Source: Pseudomonadales bacterium (GTDB taxonomy: Bacteria; Pseudomonadota; Gammaproteobacteria; Pseudomonadales; Moraxellaceae). From it: a stretch of 7,151 nt of DNA. Location of the stretch: assembly GCA_013043915.1 (NCBI GenBank), contig JABEVH010000050.1:1-7151 (forward strand), read 5' to 3'. Positions 4,438 to 7,151 of this stretch are shown one piece after another. How positions within the stretch are numbered: position 1 is the stretch's first letter; every line of letters begins with the position of its first letter. The notes under the pieces are model-generated. The model was not told the DNA's origin. It did no database searches and saw nothing but the letters and a program-made list of their open reading frames with translations. The translations under genes and the position numbers were made by a program.

Positions 4438-7151
4438 ATGATAGCCCGAAAAATTTTGATCATAAGTCTCTTTGCCCTGATAGGGTCTCCGTGGGCAAGA
4501 GCAGGGAGTACCACTAATATTACCGAGAACTTTACAGGAACTTCGACCAGCTCGGCCAATACGTGGGAAAGTATCAATGCCTGTTTGACGGCGGGGAGTT
4601 CGAGTCAACAAAACTCCCCGATCTTGAACAGTGGAAGCGTGCCGGGGTGTGCCACTAAAGATCCTTTTGGGGTGACCCAGGTCGGAGGGTACACAGGGTC
4701 TTTGCCTGATCCCACAGGCAAGGGTGCTTTACGGCTGACCAATGATGCTAATGATGCGTTTGGAGCCATCTTCTCAACGACCCCATTCGATTCCAGTAAC
4801 GGTGTTAATATCACATTTATTACAGAAACTTATGAGGGTGATTCTGGAGGAGCAGCCCGAGATGGCGCCGATGGAATTGGATTCTATTTGCTGGATGGAA
4901 CAAAGTTTGATGTCAAAACGGCTAATACCAGTAATTCAGGTTTACCCTTGCTTACATATAATCCAAGTGCTACCAATATTAAGCTGGTGAATAACAAAGA
5001 GGTGGTGGCTCATGTTGGCGCATTTGGAGGAAGTTTAGGTTACAGCTGTGCCAATGGGAAATCAGATTCTGATGGACTGGTCGGGGGCTATCTGGGCCTA
5101 GGCATGGATGAGTACGGCAACTATCTAAATGGAGCAACGGTTGACGCCAACGGTAACATCACTGTGAATGATAATACGGCCTCAGGCACTGGACTTAACC
5201 ATACTACCCCGATGGAAATTGGTTTGCGCGGAAATGGCAATGTCTCTTGGGAGTGGATTAATGCCAATTACTCCTCTTATGAAACAGCGACCGTGGTTAA
5301 TAGCGATCAGAATTATATCGTTCAATTGACTTGTCGGACAGGTTATCTGTGGCAAGATGTAAATGATGACAATGGCAATTATCAGACCACTCAGCCGGCA
5401 ACGGACGGCGATGGCAATCTAATTTATATTAGTGACTTTGCCATGCTTCCAAATGGCTTTGTCACACTATCTAGCAATATTGCCAATGAATCAGCAACCA
5501 CTCGACAGAAAGCCTACCCTATTTTTTATAAATTGCAGATTACCTCTCAGGGGTTCTTAACGCTAGCGTATGCCTATAACGGAGGGGCTTTCTCAACCAT
5601 CATCAATAACAGGGATATTACGAAGAATAATGGCACATTACCGAAAAGTCTCTATTTTGGTTTTGGAGCATCTACCGGGGGTAGTCGTAATATCCATGAA
5701 ATTACCTGCTTTAAAGCTGTACCAACAGATACGGCTTCAAGCTCGGCTACAGCAAATACACAGCAGACAGGTGCGGTACAGACCAGTACGCAAGTGTATT
5801 TAGCCTATTATCATCCGAGCAACTGGTGGGGTAGCTTACAGGCGTATTACTTAACGACATCCTCGACAGGTGGAATTACAACGGTGGCTTTGAATACCGC
5901 GCCCAATTGGGATGCCACTTGTGATTTGACAGGAACAGGCCTGTTACCATCAGGGGTATGCCCTGCGGGTTCGCCTAGTACCGGGCAACCGTGGAGCAAT
6001 CGCGTCATGATGACGTGGCAGCCTGTGTTATCGAATAACATCTGGACGGGAAAAGGGGTAGCTTTTCGGTGGAGCAGTGCTGATTTAACCACAACCATGC
6101 AGAATACGCTAAATGCAGGAAACCCTACTTCGTATAAGGCCTATTGGCGTCTTCAGTATTTGCGAGGTAATCGTAGCGAGGAGCAGTCTAATGGTGGAGT
6201 TTTTCGTGATCGTACCAGTGTGCTCGGGGATATTCAGGACTCCAGCCCGCAGTGGGTGGGTGCCCCCAATAGCCCTTACACGACAACCTGGCAGGATCTG
6301 TTGAATCCCGCCAATACGATGCCTGAAAATACAACGACTTACGCTAGCTATAAAACGCTGCAGGCACAGCGTGAAAATATTATTTACGCGGGAGCCAATG
6401 ACGGATTTTTACATGGCTTTCGCAGCGGTTACTACAGTGCATCGGGACAGTATCAGTCAGCAACCAATGATGGTCAGGAAGTTATGGCGTATATGCCGCA
6501 GGCGGTGTTTAACGACATACATACGATCAGCAATACGGCTCTGGATTATTCAAATCAGGCCTATGCCCATCAGTGGTATGTGGATTCCACCCCGGGTGTT
6601 GGTGATCTGTACTATCAGGGGGCATGGCATACCTGGTTGGTGGGAGGTATAGGGGCCGGTGGTGCAGATATTTACGCCTTAGATGTTACTAACCCAACCT
6701 TGTATAATGAAGCTAATGCTGGCGTCTTAGTTAAGGGCGACTGGATTCCTGCATCCTTGATCTGTGCGGGCAACCCCTCTTGTGGTCAAAACTTGGGAGG
6801 TGTGTACGGCGATCCACAGATTCGTCGTTTGCATGATGGTAATTGGGGGGCCATTTTTGGCAATGGCTTAGGCAGTGCCAATGGAACAGCAGGTCTGTTT
6901 ATCATGGAGATAGATAGTTCCTCGGGGGCTATCACTTTTCGTTATCTAGACACCGGTGTTGCTGTGGGAAGTAAGGATGGTATTGCTTACGCTGCAGCTG
7001 CTGATCTGGATGGCGATCATGTTGTAGACTATGTCTATGCCGGTGACTTGTTGGGTAACGTATGGCGTTTTGATTTGACCAGCAGCTCCCCATCTAACTG
7101 GAAAGCAAGCTCATTTAAGGGGGGGGCTAGTCCTTCTCCCTTGTTTACGAC
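4438..7151 (+). CDS. pilY1: Type IV pilus tip adhesin PilY1 with N-terminal lectin-like module (3' end outside window)
   Basis: The reading frame is open from the ATG at 4438 to the window edge: 904 complete codons without a stop. Residues 1-22 form a Sec signal peptide ending WARA. Residues about 27-430 resemble a bacterial L-type-lectin/concanavalin-like module: DGADGIGFYLLDG (142-154), HVGAFGGSLGY (192-202), GGYLGLGMDEYGNY (216-229), IGLRGNGN, and GFGASTGGSRNIHEI (408-422). A Ser/Thr/Gln-rich linker (430-451) leads to the pre-propeller segment VYLAYYHPSNWWGSL. The PilY1/PilC propeller region follows: YLRGNRSEE (574-582), FRDRTSVLGDI (589-599), YAGANDGFLHGF (650-661), GAGGADIYALDVTNP, and the calcium loop Asp856-Asp858-Asp860-Asp864 followed by YAGDLLGNVWRFDL. 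In P. aeruginosa this loop controls pilus extension/retraction. The Pseudomonas N-terminal vWA domain is not seen. PilY1 functions at the pilus tip in assembly and adhesion; sugar binding here is inference. The C-terminal part of the propeller is missing. Confidence 0.93.
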   Translation, partial: MIARKILIISLFALIGSPWARAGSTTNITENFTGTSTSSANTWESINACLTAGSSSQQNSPILNSGSVPGCATKDPFGVTQVGGYTGSLPDPTGKGALRLTNDANDAFGAIFSTTPFDSSNGVNITFITETYEGDSGGAARDGADGIGFYLLDGTKFDVKTANTSNSGLPLLTYNPSATNIKLVNNKEVVAHVGAFGGSLGYSCANGKSDSDGLVGGYLGLGMDEYGNYLNGATVDANGNITVNDNTASGTGLNHTTPMEIGLRGNGNVSWEWINANYSSYETATVVNSDQNYIVQLTCRTGYLWQDVNDDNGNYQTTQPATDGDGNLIYISDFAMLPNGFVTLSSNIANESATTRQKAYPIFYKLQITSQGFLTLAYAYNGGAFSTIINNRDITKNNGTLPKSLYFGFGASTGGSRNIHEITCFKAVPTDTASSSATANTQQTGAVQTSTQVYLAYYHPSNWWGSLQAYYLTTSSTGGITTVALNTAPNWDATCDLTGTGLLPSGVCPAGSPSTGQPWSNRVMMTWQPVLSNNIWTGKGVAFRWSSADLTTTMQNTLNAGNPTSYKAYWRLQYLRGNRSEEQSNGGVFRDRTSVLGDIQDSSPQWVGAPNSPYTTTWQDLLNPANTMPENTTTYASYKTLQAQRENIIYAGANDGFLHGFRSGYYSASGQYQSATNDGQEVMAYMPQAVFNDIHTISNTALDYSNQAYAHQWYVDSTPGVGDLYYQGAWHTWLVGGIGAGGADIYALDVTNPTLYNEANAGVLVKGDWIPASLICAGNPSCGQNLGGVYGDPQIRRLHDGNWGAIFGNGLGSANGTAGLFIMEIDSSSGAITFRYLDTGVAVGSKDGIAYAAAADLDGDHVVDYVYAGDLLGNVWRFDLTSSSPSNWKASSFKGGASPSPLFT
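4592..4620. repeat. Perfect 9-bp inverted repeat near the 5' end of pilY1
   Basis: CGGGGAGTT (4592-4600) and AACTCCCCG (4612-4620) are perfect reverse complements around an 11-nt loop, about 155 nt into pilY1, between the signal-peptide codons and the lectin-like region. It is not followed by a U-run, so it is not an intrinsic terminator; an mRNA-structure role is possible but unproven. Confidence 0.65.
7119..7126 (+). repeat. Poly-G tract (8 G) in pilY1
   Basis: Eight consecutive G are read as the end of Lys, two Gly codons and the start of Ala (KGGA), shortly after the calcium loop. A one-base slip here would shift the frame and remove the rest of the propeller. Confidence 0.7.

Noticed and set aside
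5570..6652. Several short open frames on both strands inside the pilY1 region.
   Set aside because: They lie in alternative frames within the continuous 904-codon pilY1 frame, whose motifs are clear.

Overview
The window looks like chromosomal DNA of a Gram-negative proteobacterium that carries type IV pili. The evidence is a heptose-type LPS core enzyme (GmhA), the MEP-pathway enzyme IspH beside a SlyD-like FKBP prolyl isomerase, and a minor-pilin operon ending in PilY1. The fkpB-ispH pair close to a fimT/pilVWX/pilY1 cluster suggests a gamma-, beta- or acidithiobacillia-type proteobacterium. I cannot name a genus from sequence alone.

Layout. (1) 1-145, plus strand: the C-terminal end of an FkpB-type prolyl isomerase. 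(2) 135-1084, plus: ispH, overlapping fkpB by 11 bp and broken by an apparent single-base deletion near 723-724, just before the codon for the third iron-sulfur cysteine. (3) 1085-1684, minus: gmhA, convergent with ispH so tightly that the two stop codons abut. It has a recognisable promoter and ribosome-binding site on its other side. (4) 1685-1889: a short divergent intergenic region. (5) 1890 to the window end, plus: fimT/fimU-like gspH-family pilin, pilV, pilW, pilX and a large pilY1 that runs off the right edge. The first four pilus genes are joined by three successive ATGA stop/start overlaps, and pilY1 starts 1 bp after the pilX stop behind a strong Shine-Dalgarno sequence.

How they work together. 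FimT/U, PilV, PilW and PilX each have a short prepilin leader ending in Gly before a hydrophobic helix. They would be processed by the prepilin peptidase and form the priming/tip complex of the type IV pilus. PilY1 is the large secreted protein at that tip. Here its C-terminal half is a typical PilY1/PilC beta-propeller with a complete DxDxDxxxD calcium loop. Its N-terminal ~400 residues look like a concanavalin/L-type-lectin-like module, not the von Willebrand A domain of the Pseudomonas aeruginosa protein.

The most interesting points are the lectin-like PilY1 tip adhesin, the ispH frameshift in an enzyme that is normally essential, the insertion of an inverted gmhA between two blocks that are neighbours in other proteobacteria, poly-G tracts in pilY1 and in the gmhA leader, and two perfect inverted repeats inside pilX and pilY1. 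I see no CRISPR array, tRNA, rRNA, IS element or clearly new defence system.
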